Source: Variovorax paradoxus
Lineage (GTDB): Bacteria > Pseudomonadota > Gammaproteobacteria > Burkholderiales > Burkholderiaceae_C
Assembly: GCF_029919115.1 (NCBI RefSeq)
Contig: NZ_CP123990.1
Location: 3,556,001 to 3,620,000 of the forward strand
DNA: 64,000 nucleotides
Reading direction: 5' to 3'
The notes under the pieces are model-generated. The model had not been told where the DNA came from, did no database searches, and saw only the letters and a program-made list of their open reading frames with translations. The position numbers and the translations under genes are program-made. Positions 43,028 through 52,164 of this stretch are shown piece after piece; positions within the stretch are counted from its first letter, which is position 1; each line of letters starts with the position of its first letter.

Positions 43028-44362
43028 ATGGCCTACCAGGACTTCAACATGGGCAACCAGTGGTTGCCCTTCACGCCCAACCGCCACTTCCAGAAAGACC
43101 CGCGCGTCTTCGTGGCGGCCGACGGCATGACGTTCACCACGCACGACGGCAAGAAGGTGATCGACGGGATCTCGTCGCTGTGGTGCGTGGGCGCGGGCCA
43201 CAACCGCAAGCCGATCAACGAGGCGATCAAGAAGCAGCTCGATACGCTCGACTACGCCACCGCCTTCCAGGTCAGCAACGACAAGGCCTTCAAGGCGGCG
43301 GAAATGATCGCCTCGCTGGCGCCCGGCGACCTGAACAAGGTGCTGTTCTGCAATTCGGGCTCCGAGGCGGCGGACACCTCGATGAAGGTGGCGCTGGCCT
43401 ACCACCGCGCACGCGGCGAAGGGCACCGCAACGTGTTCATCGGCCGCGAGAAGGGCTACCACGGCGTGGGCTTCGGCGGCATGTCGGTGGGCGGCATTCC
43501 GGGCAACCGCAAGGTGTTCGGATCGGCCTTCTTGCCGCGCGTGGACCACATGCGCTTCATCCACGATCCGGTGAACCACGCCTACATCCACAACGAAGAG
43601 CCGGTGTGGGCCGAAGACCCGCTGGTCGAGCTCGAGACCCGCATTCTTCCGCTGCACGACCCGAGCAACATCGCCGCCATCATCGTGGAGCCGGTGGCCG
43701 GTTCGGCCGGCTGGTACCTGCCGCCGAAGGGCTACCTGAAGCGGCTGCGCGAGATCTGCGACAAGCACGGCATCCTGCTGATCTTCGACGAGGTCATTAC
43801 GGGCTTCGGCCGCATGGGCACCAACTTCGCGTCGGACTATTTCGGCGTGGTGCCCGACATGCTGAACTTTGCCAAGTGCGTGACCAACGGCGTCATTCCG
43901 CTGGGCGGCGTGATCTGCCGCGACAAGCTCTACGACGCGATGATGAAGACCGACGCGCCGGAGCACGTGGTGGAGTTCTTCCACGGCTACACCTACTCGG
44001 GCCACCCGGTGGCGTGTGCCGCGGCCATTGCCACACTCGACCTGTTCAAGGAAGAGAACCTGTTTGCGCGCGCGGGCGAAATGGGCAAGGTGCTGGGCGA
44101 TGCGTTCCACAGCGCATTCAAGGGCCTGCCGAACGTGATCGGCATCCGCAGCCTCGGCCTTGCCGCGGCGGTGGAGCTTGCGCCGATTGCGGGCACGCCG
44201 GGCAAGCGTGCCTACGACATCTTTCTGGACTGCTTCCACAAGGGCGCGCTGGTGCGGCCCGCGGGCGACGTGCTGGTGATTGCGCCGCCTTACATCGTCG
44301 AAAAGCAGCACATCGACACGCTGGTCAACGCGCTGGCGGATTCGATCAAGAAATTCGCCTGA
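43028..44362 (+). CDS. Class III aminotransferase (beta-alanine/omega-amino acid:pyruvate type)
   Basis: A 444-residue PLP-dependent aminotransferase. Visible are FCNSGSEAADTSMKVAL (cofactor phosphate), YHGVGFGGMSVGG, LIFDEVITGFGR (Asp under the PLP ring) and the PLP-binding Lys in NFAKCVTNGVIPLGGV. The family is the omega-transaminases that move the amino group of beta-alanine or other terminal amines to pyruvate. Start chosen at MAYQDFNMGNQWLPFTPNR (43028) with AAGGA 8 bp before it. It stands alone on the plus strand, so the physiological amine is not evident. Confidence 0.92.
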   Translation: MAYQDFNMGNQWLPFTPNRHFQKDPRVFVAADGMTFTTHDGKKVIDGISSLWCVGAGHNRKPINEAIKKQLDTLDYATAFQVSNDKAFKAAEMIASLAPGDLNKVLFCNSGSEAADTSMKVALAYHRARGEGHRNVFIGREKGYHGVGFGGMSVGGIPGNRKVFGSAFLPRVDHMRFIHDPVNHAYIHNEEPVWAEDPLVELETRILPLHDPSNIAAIIVEPVAGSAGWYLPPKGYLKRLREICDKHGILLIFDEVITGFGRMGTNFASDYFGVVPDMLNFAKCVTNGVIPLGGVICRDKLYDAMMKTDAPEHVVEFFHGYTYSGHPVACAAAIATLDLFKEENLFARAGEMGKVLGDAFHSAFKGLPNVIGIRSLGLAAAVELAPIAGTPGKRAYDIFLDCFHKGALVRPAGDVLVIAPPYIVEKQHIDTLVNALADSIKKFA

Positions 44363-44379
44363 GCCGCCGGGCGCCCGGG

Positions 44380-45216
44380 CTACGCGGGCGCCCGCATGCC
44401 CGCGCAGTAGTCTTTGGGCGGCAGGGCGGGCGTGCGCCACACGGCGTCGTAGGCGCCCCTGTTTTCTTCGTCGGCCTCGGGTGAGTCGCCGGCCTGCAGC
44501 CGCACCGTCTTGACCGAAACGTCGGTCGGCAAATGCTGCGGCACGCCCAGCACCTTGGTGGCGTGGCCTGCGCCGCTGATCAGCAGCACCGTCCTGCCCG
44601 GCTGCCGGGCCTTGACGATGGCTTGCGCCATGGCACGGTCGCGGCCGACCTGGATGCGCGTCATTGGCACGATCTGGGCTTCGGGCAGCAGCTTGCAGTG
44701 GCCTTCGCGCACGGCGTCCTGCTGCGCGGTGTAGGCCTCGCCGTTGAGCTGCACGTCGAGCGAGACGTCGGCCATGGCGTTCTTCATTCGCGCGCGCGGC
44801 ATGTTGGCGCCGATGACGGGCACGCCGGCGCGCACCGCGGCCATCACCGCCGGGCCGTAGCTGCGCCAGGGCCAGGCCTTGTCGTTCCAGCCGAGGGCGG
44901 CTTGCACCTGCGCTTCGGTGGCCGTGCGATCGAGGCGGGCGGTGCTGCTGCCTTCTTCGGCCATTTCGAGCAGCAGCGCGGCCAGCTTGCCCTGGCTTGC
45001 CAGCGACTCGACGGTTTCCCGTTCAATCGATTGGTGCTCGGCCGCATCGTGCTGCTCGCCCAGGATGAGCGCATCCGCCGGCAGCAACGCAGCGGCACGC
45101 TGTGCCACCGGCGCATCAGGGCCCGGCAAAAAAGAGGAGCACCCTGCAAGCACGGTGGCGGCGAGCAGGGCAAACAGAAACCGGGGAGCCCGCACGGGCA
45201 GGGGGTGGCGTTGCAT
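44380..45216 (-). CDS. ChaN-family lipoprotein
   Basis: A 278-residue lipoprotein with lipobox LAGC (Cys about residue 26). The ChaN/haem-binding-uptake domain shows ALILGEQHDAAEHQ at the start, LLLEMAEEG, GVPVIGANMPRARM and LISGAGHATKVLGVPQHL at the end. Family members in Campylobacter bind haem and are linked to iron uptake. The regularly placed His residues fit a metal or haem role, but none is proven here. Convergent with the transaminase, 17 bp apart. Confidence 0.82.
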   Translation of the reverse strand: MQRHPLPVRAPRFLFALLAATVLAGCSSFLPGPDAPVAQRAAALLPADALILGEQHDAAEHQSIERETVESLASQGKLAALLLEMAEEGSSTARLDRTATEAQVQAALGWNDKAWPWRSYGPAVMAAVRAGVPVIGANMPRARMKNAMADVSLDVQLNGEAYTAQQDAVREGHCKLLPEAQIVPMTRIQVGRDRAMAQAIVKARQPGRTVLLISGAGHATKVLGVPQHLPTDVSVKTVRLQAGDSPEADEENRGAYDAVWRTPALPPKDYCAGMRAPA

Positions 45217-45277
45217 CGCGCCATACTATGCGTTGGCGCCTGCACGCCGTGCCGTCCAATTTCGCTTTTTTCCTGTG

Positions 45278-46339
45278 GTGTCTTTCCGCTTTCCGGTTCG
45301 CGTGCTGGCCACGCTGTTGCTTGCACTCGCCGCGGCGGGAATCTGCCTCGCCCTGCACACGCCCCTGCCCTGGATGATCGGTCCGCTGCTGGCGGTGTCG
45401 CTGGCGTCGATTGCCGGCTCCCCCACGGCCAGCTACACGCCGCTGCGCAACGCCGGGCAGTGGACCATCGGCACCGCGCTCGGCCTCTACTTCACCCCGC
45501 AGGTGGTCGCGCTGGTGGCCGGGGTCTGGTGGGCCATTGCGCTCGCCATTGCCTGGGCCTTGCTGCTCGGCTGGGGCTTCGGGTACTGGCTTCATACGCT
45601 GCATGCCAAGCGTATGCCGCATGTGCCGGCAAAGTCGATGAGAGCGACAACTTACTTCGCAGGTGCCATTGGTGGCGCGTCGGAAATGACGCTGCTCTCC
45701 GAATCGGCCGGCGCACGCACCGATCTTGTGGCTGCCGCCCACAGCCTGCGCCTGGTGGTGGTCACCGTCACCATTCCCTTTGCCATGCAGTGGAGCGGCT
45801 TGCACGGGCTCGAGATCAATCCGCCCATGGTGCGCGAGGTGAATGCGGGCGGGCTCCTGCTGCTTGCGCTGGCCACCGGCATCGGCGGCCTTGCCATGCG
45901 GGCGCTTGGGCGCACCAATCCGTGGTTCATGGGGCCGCTCGTGGTTGCCATGGGTTTCACCATTGCGGGCCAGCCGCTGTCGGCCGTGCCCACCTGGATG
46001 TCGAACACCGCTCAGCTTGTGATTGCCGTGAGCCTGGGCGTGCGCTTCAGCCGCGAGTTCTTGCACACGGCGCCCCGCTGGCTGGGTTCGGTGGCGCTGG
46101 GCACGGTCGCCATGCTGGTGATTTGCGCCGGCGCCGCATGGTTGCTGGCGTGGGCAACCGGGCTTCACCCCGCCACGATGATCCTGGGCACCTCGCCTGG
46201 CGGCATTGCCGAGATGTCGATCACCGCCAAGGTGCTGCAGCTCGGCGTACCGGTGGTCACCGCGTTTCAGGTATGCCGGCTGGTGGCTGTGCTGCTGCTG
46301 GTGGGGCCGGCGTACCGGTGGATCTACGGCAGGAAATGA
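45278..46339 (+). CDS. AbrB-family membrane protein
   Basis: About 353 residues with roughly ten membrane segments in two repeated halves. TPLPWMIGPLLAVSLAS and NPWFMGPLVVAMGFTIAG are the paired signature sequences, and ILGTSPGGIAEMSITAKVL and IGGASEMTLL are the paired Gly-rich loops. This family was once labelled putative ammonia monooxygenase and is now AbrB-type (PF05145); its function is unsettled, perhaps transport. No ATG lies in a suitable place; GTG at 45275 or 45278 begins VVSFRFPVRV. It is followed by a clear intrinsic terminator. Confidence 0.78.
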   Translation: MSFRFPVRVLATLLLALAAAGICLALHTPLPWMIGPLLAVSLASIAGSPTASYTPLRNAGQWTIGTALGLYFTPQVVALVAGVWWAIALAIAWALLLGWGFGYWLHTLHAKRMPHVPAKSMRATTYFAGAIGGASEMTLLSESAGARTDLVAAAHSLRLVVVTVTIPFAMQWSGLHGLEINPPMVREVNAGGLLLLALATGIGGLAMRALGRTNPWFMGPLVVAMGFTIAGQPLSAVPTWMSNTAQLVIAVSLGVRFSREFLHTAPRWLGSVALGTVAMLVICAGAAWLLAWATGLHPATMILGTSPGGIAEMSITAKVLQLGVPVVTAFQVCRLVAVLLLVGPAYRWIYGRK

Positions 46340-46369
46340 GCGGCGCGGCGCTGTGCAGGCGTAAAAAAA

Positions 46370-46390
46370 GCGCCTGAGGAGGCGCCTTTT
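46370..46390. terminator. Intrinsic terminator, probably bidirectional
   Basis: A GCGCCT stem (46370-46375), GAGG loop and AGGCGC stem are followed by TTTT, with an A-run before the stem on the other side. It lies between the convergent AbrB-family and DUF3567 genes and can serve both. Confidence 0.85.
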
Positions 46391-46418
46391 GTCTTGGCGG
46401 AGGGGCTCGGCAGGGCGC

Positions 46419-46730
46419 TCAGTGCACCAGCACCGGCGTATGAGCCAGTTCCGCATAGCCCTCGAGCGTGTCCTCGACTTCTTCCTGGGTGGGCGTATTG
46501 AGCTGCCAGGCGGCAATCTGCTGCTGGAACAGTTCGGCCCATGAGCCGTCGAGGTAAACCTCCTTGCCCGAGCGTTTGTCGACGATTTCGAAGCCGTGGC
46601 GTTCCAGGACCGGCACGTTGGGGTGGACCGGCGTGTCGCTTTCGTTCGGCTGCACGTGCACGACGACGAAGGACTCTGAGTCATAGAGCATGTTCATTGC
46701 GGGGCCTGTGAGGATGTCGATGGCGTTCAT
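46419..46730 (-). CDS. DUF3567-family small protein
   Basis: A 103-residue cytosolic protein of a Burkholderiales-specific family of unknown function. Family members usually begin at the MNMLYDSESFVVVHV segment, which would put the start at 46697 (92 residues) rather than 46730. The body contains HGFEIVDKRSGKEVYLDGSWAELF. It is a single gene, and the hairpin terminator at 46370 ends its transcript. Confidence 0.8.
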   Translation of the reverse strand: MNAIDILTGPAMNMLYDSESFVVVHVQPNESDTPVHPNVPVLERHGFEIVDKRSGKEVYLDGSWAELFQQQIAAWQLNTPTQEEVEDTLEGYAELAHTPVLVH

Positions 46731-46827
46731 GGGGGTTAGATAGCAATCAACGCGCCAGTTTCAAGCTCGGTTGTCTTTTTGTAGGGAAAACGCATTAATT
46801 CCTATGGCTGTTGACCCCACTGTCACG

Positions 46828-48033
46828 CTAGCTGGGCGGCCCCGCGGGAAGGGATTCGCGCAACTGCATGTCGGCAAAGTCGCCGTTGGCCTGTGTCTGT
46901 TTCATCCGTACGGGCAGGTAGCCGAGGGCCGGCGCAAGCCAGATCTCGATCTTGTCGTCGAATTCGCGGCGAGGGCTGCGGGTGAGCTTTCGCACCGCAA
47001 AGTCGCCGGCGGGCACGGTCATCTGCTCTTCGCCCTCGATGTTGAACACCCAGACGCCCGCATCGCGTGGCCCGACCGTCTGGACGGAAATGCGGCTGCC
47101 GGCCGGGTAGCGCCCCGGGTCGCCCGCCAGCATGCCGCCAAGCTGCATCACCACGCTGAGACGGTCTTGCGCACCCGGCAGCAGGGGTACGCTGGGCGCG
47201 TTGTTGCTGAACATCACCTGGCCCTGGTCGCGCAGGAAGTGCGAAGCCACCTCGCCCTTGCGGCTCTCGGAAAAGCGGTCCGGCTCGATGCCGGTGGGGC
47301 CGATCTTGCCGGTGCTGTGCTGGCTGCGAATGGTCTTGAAGAGGAATTTGAGCGCCAGCCGCGCGTCGTAGCTGCTGCCGTCCTGCAGCCAGACCAGGTC
47401 GCCGAAAACGCCCTGCATCGGCGAGGCGCCCTGCTGGCCGGTTACCGCGAAGGCGAGCTTGACCGAACCGGGTATGCGCAGCGCCTCCGGTCCGACGACA
47501 TTGCCGGCGGCGGCACTGGCGGCGCCCGCTGCGCCGCCATCGCCTACACCGGCGTTGGTGGTGCTGCCCGCTCCGCCTAGCGCGGCGCCTGCCGGGGCGC
47601 TTGCCGGTTGCTCGGGAGTGTTTGCTCCTAAATCGATAGCGTCTTGCGTTGTGAGGGCCCGCGTTTCTGGTGGAGGCTCTTCGAAAACCTGGGGCGCCGG
47701 AACTGGCATGGGCTCAGGTGCCGCCGCTGCCGGCTTGGGCCTGGAAGGCTCGCGCGGCCGCCGCGGTTTTGCGGGCGGCGGCGGCTTGGCTTCGGCGGGA
47801 GCGGGCGCAGCGGCAGCAGCCGGTTTTTCCGCAGCGGGCGGCGCGATCACGATCGTCCGGGTGATGAACTTGTTTGCGAGCGGTGACGGATCGGGGCCTA
47901 TGGCCGTGGGCGCCAGCCCCAGCAGCAGAACATGAACCAGCCCCACCGCCAGGGTCAGCCCGGCCAGCGCCCGCCACGACGGCCGCGCGGGGGGCGCAAC
48001 TGACGGGAGCGGAAGGGCGGCGAGCGTCGGCAT
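46828..48033 (-). CDS. DUF3108 protein with TonB-like N-terminus
   Basis: A 401-residue inner-membrane-anchored periplasmic protein. One membrane segment (LAGLTLAVGLVHVLLLGLAP, about residues 22-41) is followed by a ~90-residue Pro/Ala/Lys-rich stretch much like the rigid arm of TonB. A DUF3108 domain (about 185-390; LAFAVTG, RFSESRKGEV, VVMQLGGML, KLTRSPRREFDDKIEIWLAPALGYLPVRM) follows. The start at 48033 (MPTLAALP) is favoured over a longer in-frame start. It is divergent from the FAH-family gene. The function is unknown; the domain is predicted to bind the envelope or lipids. Confidence 0.78.
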   Translation of the reverse strand: MPTLAALPLPSVAPPARPSWRALAGLTLAVGLVHVLLLGLAPTAIGPDPSPLANKFITRTIVIAPPAAEKPAAAAAPAPAEAKPPPPAKPRRPREPSRPKPAAAAPEPMPVPAPQVFEEPPPETRALTTQDAIDLGANTPEQPASAPAGAALGGAGSTTNAGVGDGGAAGAASAAAGNVVGPEALRIPGSVKLAFAVTGQQGASPMQGVFGDLVWLQDGSSYDARLALKFLFKTIRSQHSTGKIGPTGIEPDRFSESRKGEVASHFLRDQGQVMFSNNAPSVPLLPGAQDRLSVVMQLGGMLAGDPGRYPAGSRISVQTVGPRDAGVWVFNIEGEEQMTVPAGDFAVRKLTRSPRREFDDKIEIWLAPALGYLPVRMKQTQANGDFADMQLRESLPAGPPS

Positions 48034-48167
48034 TGAGGTGTGGAGTGAGCGCCGGCGCCGAGGTTCACAAAGAGCACCTCGGTACACTGCCGCCCGTTCA
48101 CCCAGTTTAGTGGGCACGGCGCCGGCTCTCGTGTTTGCGCCGTGCCCTTCATCACGCATTTGCCACC

Positions 48168-49256
48168 ATGAAACTCGCCACCCTGAAGGACGGCTCCCGC
48201 GACGGCCAGCTCGTCGTCGTCTCGCGCGACCTCACGCTCGCCCACTACGCCACCGGCATTGCCAGCCGGCTGCAGCAGGTGCTGGACGACTGGGGCTTCA
48301 TGGGCCCGCAGCTGCAGGACCTGTACGACGCGCTCAACAACGGCCGCGCGCGCCATTCCTTTCCGTTCGATCCCTCGATGTGCACGGCGCCGCTGCCGCG
48401 CGCCTACCAGTGGGCCGACGGCTCGGCGTACCTGAACCACGTCGAGCTGGTGCGCAAGGCGCGCAACGCCGAAGTGCCTGAAAGCTTCTATCAAGACCCG
48501 CTGATGTACCAAGGCGGCAGCGACGACTTCCTGGGCCCGACCGACGACATCGTGGTGCCGAGCGAAGCCATGGGCATCGACTTCGAGGCCGAGATCGCGG
48601 TGATTACCGGCGACGTGAAGATGGGCGCCACGCCCGACCAGGCGCTCGACGGCATCCGCCTGGTGATGCTGGCCAACGACGTGAGCCTGCGCGACCTGAT
48701 TCCCGCCGAACTGGCCAAGGGCTTCGGTTTCTTCCAGAGCAAGCCCGCCACCGCCTTCAGCCCCGTGGCAGTGACGCTCGACGAGATCGGCGAGGCTTGG
48801 CAGAACGGCCGCGTGCACCTGACGCTGCAAAGCAGCTGGAACGGCCGCAAGGTCGGCATGTGCGACGCCGGTCCGGAAATGACCTTTCACTTCGGCCAAC
48901 TCATCGCCCACATCGCCAAGACCCGCAACGTGCGCGCCGGTAGCATCGTCGGCAGCGGCACCGTGAGCAACAAGGGCGTGGAAAAGAACGGCCGCATGGA
49001 CTGGCCCAAGGGCTACTCGTGCATCGCCGAGAAGCGCTGCATCGAAACCATCCAAGGCGGCGAGCCGGTGACCGAGTTCATGAAATTCGGCGACACGATC
49101 CGCATCGAGATGAAGGGGCTTGATGGCCGCTCGCTGTTCGGTGCGATCGACCAGGAGGTGGTGTCGGTGGCGGGGCGGCCGAAGGTGGCGCCGGTGTCGC
49201 TGGTCAACTCGCAGGCTGAACAACCCGATCAGGCTGGGGACGCAGCCGAAGACTGA
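48168..49256 (+). CDS. Fumarylacetoacetate hydrolase-family protein
   Basis: A 362-residue cytosolic hydrolase. After an N-terminal region (MKLATLKDGSRDGQLVVVSRDL) comes the FAH fold with metal ligands in IDFEAEIAVITGD, ANDVSLRDLIP and AGSIVGSGTVSNKG. FAH-family enzymes cleave C-C bonds or decarboxylate in aromatic and tyrosine breakdown. The substrate is not fixed, but the FAD monooxygenase cluster two genes on suggests an aromatic ring-cleavage product. It is convergent with the LuxR gene (27 bp). Confidence 0.88.
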   Translation: MKLATLKDGSRDGQLVVVSRDLTLAHYATGIASRLQQVLDDWGFMGPQLQDLYDALNNGRARHSFPFDPSMCTAPLPRAYQWADGSAYLNHVELVRKARNAEVPESFYQDPLMYQGGSDDFLGPTDDIVVPSEAMGIDFEAEIAVITGDVKMGATPDQALDGIRLVMLANDVSLRDLIPAELAKGFGFFQSKPATAFSPVAVTLDEIGEAWQNGRVHLTLQSSWNGRKVGMCDAGPEMTFHFGQLIAHIAKTRNVRAGSIVGSGTVSNKGVEKNGRMDWPKGYSCIAEKRCIETIQGGEPVTEFMKFGDTIRIEMKGLDGRSLFGAIDQEVVSVAGRPKVAPVSLVNSQAEQPDQAGDAAED

Positions 49257-49283
49257 GGCGGCAAGCGGGCTTGACGCGCTCGC

Positions 49284-50063
49284 TCACTGCGGCGCGGCGA
49301 GCAGCAGCTCTTTCTGGGACCGAATCCCCAGCCGCCGGAACGCCCGGTATTGATGGGTGCGCACCGTCGTCAGCTCGATGCCGATCTCGCGTGCCGCCTG
49401 CTTGGCGGTGCTGCCGGCCATCAGGTGGCCGATGACTTCCCGCTCCCGCAGGCTCAAGGTCAGCAGACGCGAAGCCAGCGAGGGCGCGACCGTTTGCCGG
49501 CCGACCGCCGCGCTGCGGCCATGGGCCATCGTGGCCTCGGCCAGGAGGGTGGCGTGGCTCTCGATTGCCGCGAAGTCGCGCTCGTCGAATTCAGGCTGCG
49601 CGAGGCTCCGGTAGAAGCTCACCGCCACGCGCTGGCCGGTGGGGGTCAGCAGCAGCACCGACGCACGTTCGCGAATGCCCACGTCGCCGTAGCAGGCGGC
49701 GCGGTAGGCGGGGTCGGCCACCTCCTCGGCGCGCTGGTAGCCCAGCCACAGCTGCGCGCGCTTGGGCAGCTTGCGTTTCGCCAGCCAGGTCATGTTGGGA
49801 TCGAGCAGGTCGAAGCGCTGCGCCACATAGCCCTCGGCGGTGCGTTCGGCCGTGGTGCCGTAGCTGCTGGCCGCCGACACGGCCTCGATGCGGCCGGTGG
49901 CATCGACCGCGAACACGGTGCAGAAGGTCACGGGCATCACGCGGTGCATGGCCGAGAGGCAATTGGCTGCGAGCTGCGGCGTGCCGATGCCCGCCAGCAC
50001 GTCGCGGACGACGGCCGCGGACAGCGTGGTGTCGGCAGTGGGTTGAATGCGCCAGCGTCTCAT
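49284..50063 (-). CDS. LuxR-type helix-turn-helix regulator
   Basis: A 259-residue regulator with a GAF-like N-terminal half (VMPVTFCTVFAVDATGRIEAVSAASSYG) and a C-terminal LuxR/GerE helix-turn-helix (LSLREREVIGHLMAGSTAKQAAREIGIELTTVRTHQYRAFRRLGI). The start at 50063 is chosen because the much longer upstream extension is antisense to the monooxygenase. It is divergent from the monooxygenase operon with 81 bp between starts, in which the overlapping palindromes at 50106-50135 lie, so it probably controls that operon. Confidence 0.85.
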   Translation of the reverse strand: MRRWRIQPTADTTLSAAVVRDVLAGIGTPQLAANCLSAMHRVMPVTFCTVFAVDATGRIEAVSAASSYGTTAERTAEGYVAQRFDLLDPNMTWLAKRKLPKRAQLWLGYQRAEEVADPAYRAACYGDVGIRERASVLLLTPTGQRVAVSFYRSLAQPEFDERDFAAIESHATLLAEATMAHGRSAAVGRQTVAPSLASRLLTLSLREREVIGHLMAGSTAKQAAREIGIELTTVRTHQYRAFRRLGIRSQKELLLAAPQ

Positions 50064-50105
50064 GGGGGCAGACCAGACTAGGGTAAATACGTCGTACAAA
50101 GTTAT

Positions 50106-50135
50106 GACAACGGCTGTTGTCCCGCATCGGGACAA
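50106..50135. promoter_or_regulatory. Two overlapping palindromes before the monooxygenase, candidate operator
   Basis: GACAAC-ggct-GTTGTC (50106-50121) and TTGTCCCG-cat-CGGGACAA (50117-50135) are both perfect and share bases. They end 9 bp before the monooxygenase start and sit 43-72 bp from the LuxR start. They may be a regulator site or alternative 5'-leader hairpins; binding is not shown. Confidence 0.5.
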
Positions 50136-50144
50136 TCCCGCTGC

Positions 50145-51932
50145 ATGACCAACCCCACCACTGCGGCCGACGCACCGGTACCCGGTGCCATTGCCGCCGA
50201 TGCCGCGAGCGGCCCCGTGCCGCCGATGTCCAGCGCGACCGGGCTGCCGCCTTCGGTCGGTGCCTTTCACTACACGCGCTACAAACCGTGGACGCCGCCG
50301 CTGGAGCAGGGCGGCGTGGAGCCGGGTCGCCATCCGGTGGTGATTGCGGGCGGCGGGCCGGTCGGAATGGCCCTGGCGCTGGGGCTCGCGAACCATGGCG
50401 TGCGCTGCGTGGTGCTCGAAGCCGACGAGACGGTGTGCGTGGGCAGCCGCGCGGCCTGCATTTCGCGCCGCAGCCTGGAGATCATGGCGCGGCTCGGCGT
50501 GCTTCCGGCGTTCATGGCCAAGGGCCTGCCGTGGACCGGCGGGCGCAGCTTCTACAAGACGGCCGAGGTGTTCCGCTTCGAGATGCCGCACGACGAGCGG
50601 CAGAAGCTGCCGCCGATGATCAACCTCGAGCAGTACTACGCCGAGCACTACCTGCTGGAAGAGATCTTCCGCCGCAACGAGGCGGAGCCGGGGCTCATCG
50701 ACATCCGCTGGGGAACCGAACTCACAGGCATTGCGCAAGACGAAGACGGTGTGACGCTGGAGGTGCGCAACGCAGAGGGCGACTACCGGATGCAAGGCCA
50801 ATGGCTCGCGGCCTGCGACGGCGGCCAGAGCTTCGTGCGCAAGTCGCTGGGGCTGTCGCTCGAGGGTACGGGCTACGAGGGCCGCTACGTGATCATCGAC
50901 ATCGAACTGCACAGCGGTCATCCGACCGAGCGCCGCGCGTGGTTCGATCCGCCGTGGAACCCTGGCTCGACCGTGCTGATGCACCGCCAGCCCGACGACA
51001 TCTGGCGCATCGACTACCAGCTGCGCGCCGGCCAGAGCACCGAGGAGGCGCTGACGCCGGCGGCCGTGGCCGAGTTCGTGCAGCGCCATCTGGATGCCAT
51101 CGGCGAAGGCCACCTGCCATGGAAGACGGTGTGGACCTCGGTCTACCGCGCGGGCGCGATGACGCTCGAAAGCTACCGGCATGGCCGCGTTCTCTTTGCC
51201 GGCAACGCGGCGCATGCGATGCCGATCTTCGGCGTGCGCGGCCTCAATTCGGGCTTTGACGATGCCGACAACCTGGCCTGGAAGCTGGCGTTCGTGGCAC
51301 GCGGGTTTTCCGATGCAGCGTTGCTCGACTCGTATTCGCAGGAGCGAATCGAGGCCTTTCACGTCAATGCCGAGAACGCCATGCGCAGCACCGAATTCAT
51401 GTCGCCGCCTTCGCGCGGCTTCGATCTGATGCGCGAAGCGGCGCTGTCGCTGTCGGAGGCGCATCGCGGCATTGCCCAACTGATCAATCCGCGGCAGACG
51501 CAAGCCGTTCGCTACGCGGTTTCGGCCTTGTCCAGCGAAGGCGATGTGCTGCCGGCGGGTCCGTTGCCCGGAGAGGTGATGGCCGATCAGCAGCTTGAGC
51601 AAGGGCACCTGACAGACTGGGTCACTCCGGTGTTCACGTTGCTCGTGCTGCGGCCGCGGGCCGGTACCGCCTTGCCGCCCGAAGACGAGGTGGCTCACGC
51701 GCTGCGCGGCGATCTGCCGTTTGCGATTCGCGTCATCGCGGGAGCCGGCATCGACGGCGCCGATGCGCATGCGGACGCGACGGTCTTCGAGGCGCTGGGC
51801 GCAAGCGCCGGCGCCATTTATCTGCTGCGGCCCGACGGCCATGTGGCCGCGCGCTGGCAGCGCTTGCCGAGCGGCGCGTTGGCCGAGGCGCTGCACCGCG
51901 CCGCCGCCGCTTTCAAGGAGATCGCTGCATGA
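50145..51932 (+). CDS. FAD-dependent aromatic-ring monooxygenase (MhpA-like)
   Basis: A 595-residue class A flavoprotein monooxygenase. The dinucleotide fold is VVIAGGGPVGMALALGLANHG near residue 66. The FAD/NAD region contains GQWLAACDGGQSFVRK, and the flavin-ribityl motif is GRVLFAGNAAHAMPIFGVRGLNSGFDDADNLAWKL near residues 345-380. A C-terminal thioredoxin-like domain (about 470-590) is present, as in phenol and 3-(3-hydroxyphenyl)propionate hydroxylases. It would hydroxylate a phenolic acid with NADH and oxygen. It heads an operon with DUF2783 and solute-binding protein genes. Confidence 0.9.
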   Translation: MTNPTTAADAPVPGAIAADAASGPVPPMSSATGLPPSVGAFHYTRYKPWTPPLEQGGVEPGRHPVVIAGGGPVGMALALGLANHGVRCVVLEADETVCVGSRAACISRRSLEIMARLGVLPAFMAKGLPWTGGRSFYKTAEVFRFEMPHDERQKLPPMINLEQYYAEHYLLEEIFRRNEAEPGLIDIRWGTELTGIAQDEDGVTLEVRNAEGDYRMQGQWLAACDGGQSFVRKSLGLSLEGTGYEGRYVIIDIELHSGHPTERRAWFDPPWNPGSTVLMHRQPDDIWRIDYQLRAGQSTEEALTPAAVAEFVQRHLDAIGEGHLPWKTVWTSVYRAGAMTLESYRHGRVLFAGNAAHAMPIFGVRGLNSGFDDADNLAWKLAFVARGFSDAALLDSYSQERIEAFHVNAENAMRSTEFMSPPSRGFDLMREAALSLSEAHRGIAQLINPRQTQAVRYAVSALSSEGDVLPAGPLPGEVMADQQLEQGHLTDWVTPVFTLLVLRPRAGTALPPEDEVAHALRGDLPFAIRVIAGAGIDGADAHADATVFEALGASAGAIYLLRPDGHVAARWQRLPSGALAEALHRAAAAFKEIAA

Positions 51933-52159
51933 CGACATCGCTGGCCCCCGATGCGCGGGACCGTATCTACGCGGAGTGCGCGCGCGCCATCACCGAAGCG
52001 GGCACCGAGCGCGAATCGCTGTTTCTCTCGCGGCTTGCGCTGCTGCTGTTCGAACAGGTCGGCGACGAGGCGCGCTGCCGCCGCGCGTTGGCCGACGCAC
52101 TTCATGCGCTGCCCGTACCATCGCTGTCCGCAACCCAATCACAACAAACCGGAGACTGA
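51929..52159 (+). CDS. DUF2783-family small protein
   Basis: A 76-residue acidic helical protein (RIYAECARAITEAGTERESLFLSRLALLLFEQVGD). Its start overlaps the monooxygenase stop by 4 bp (ATGA). This small family is regularly found directly after FAD monooxygenases and may assist them; no function is established. The last ~15 residues are polar and probably disordered. Confidence 0.8.
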   Translation: MTTSLAPDARDRIYAECARAITEAGTERESLFLSRLALLLFEQVGDEARCRRALADALHALPVPSLSATQSQQTGD

Positions 52160-52164
52160 TCCAC

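Noticed and set aside
42620..44440. 606-residue minus-strand open frame
   Set aside because: Antisense to the transaminase and adhesin; His/Arg/Val-rich shadow without recognisable domains.
49284..51938. 884-residue extended form of the LuxR regulator
   Set aside because: The extra N-terminal 600 residues are antisense to the FAD monooxygenase; only the part from 50063 has regulator domains.
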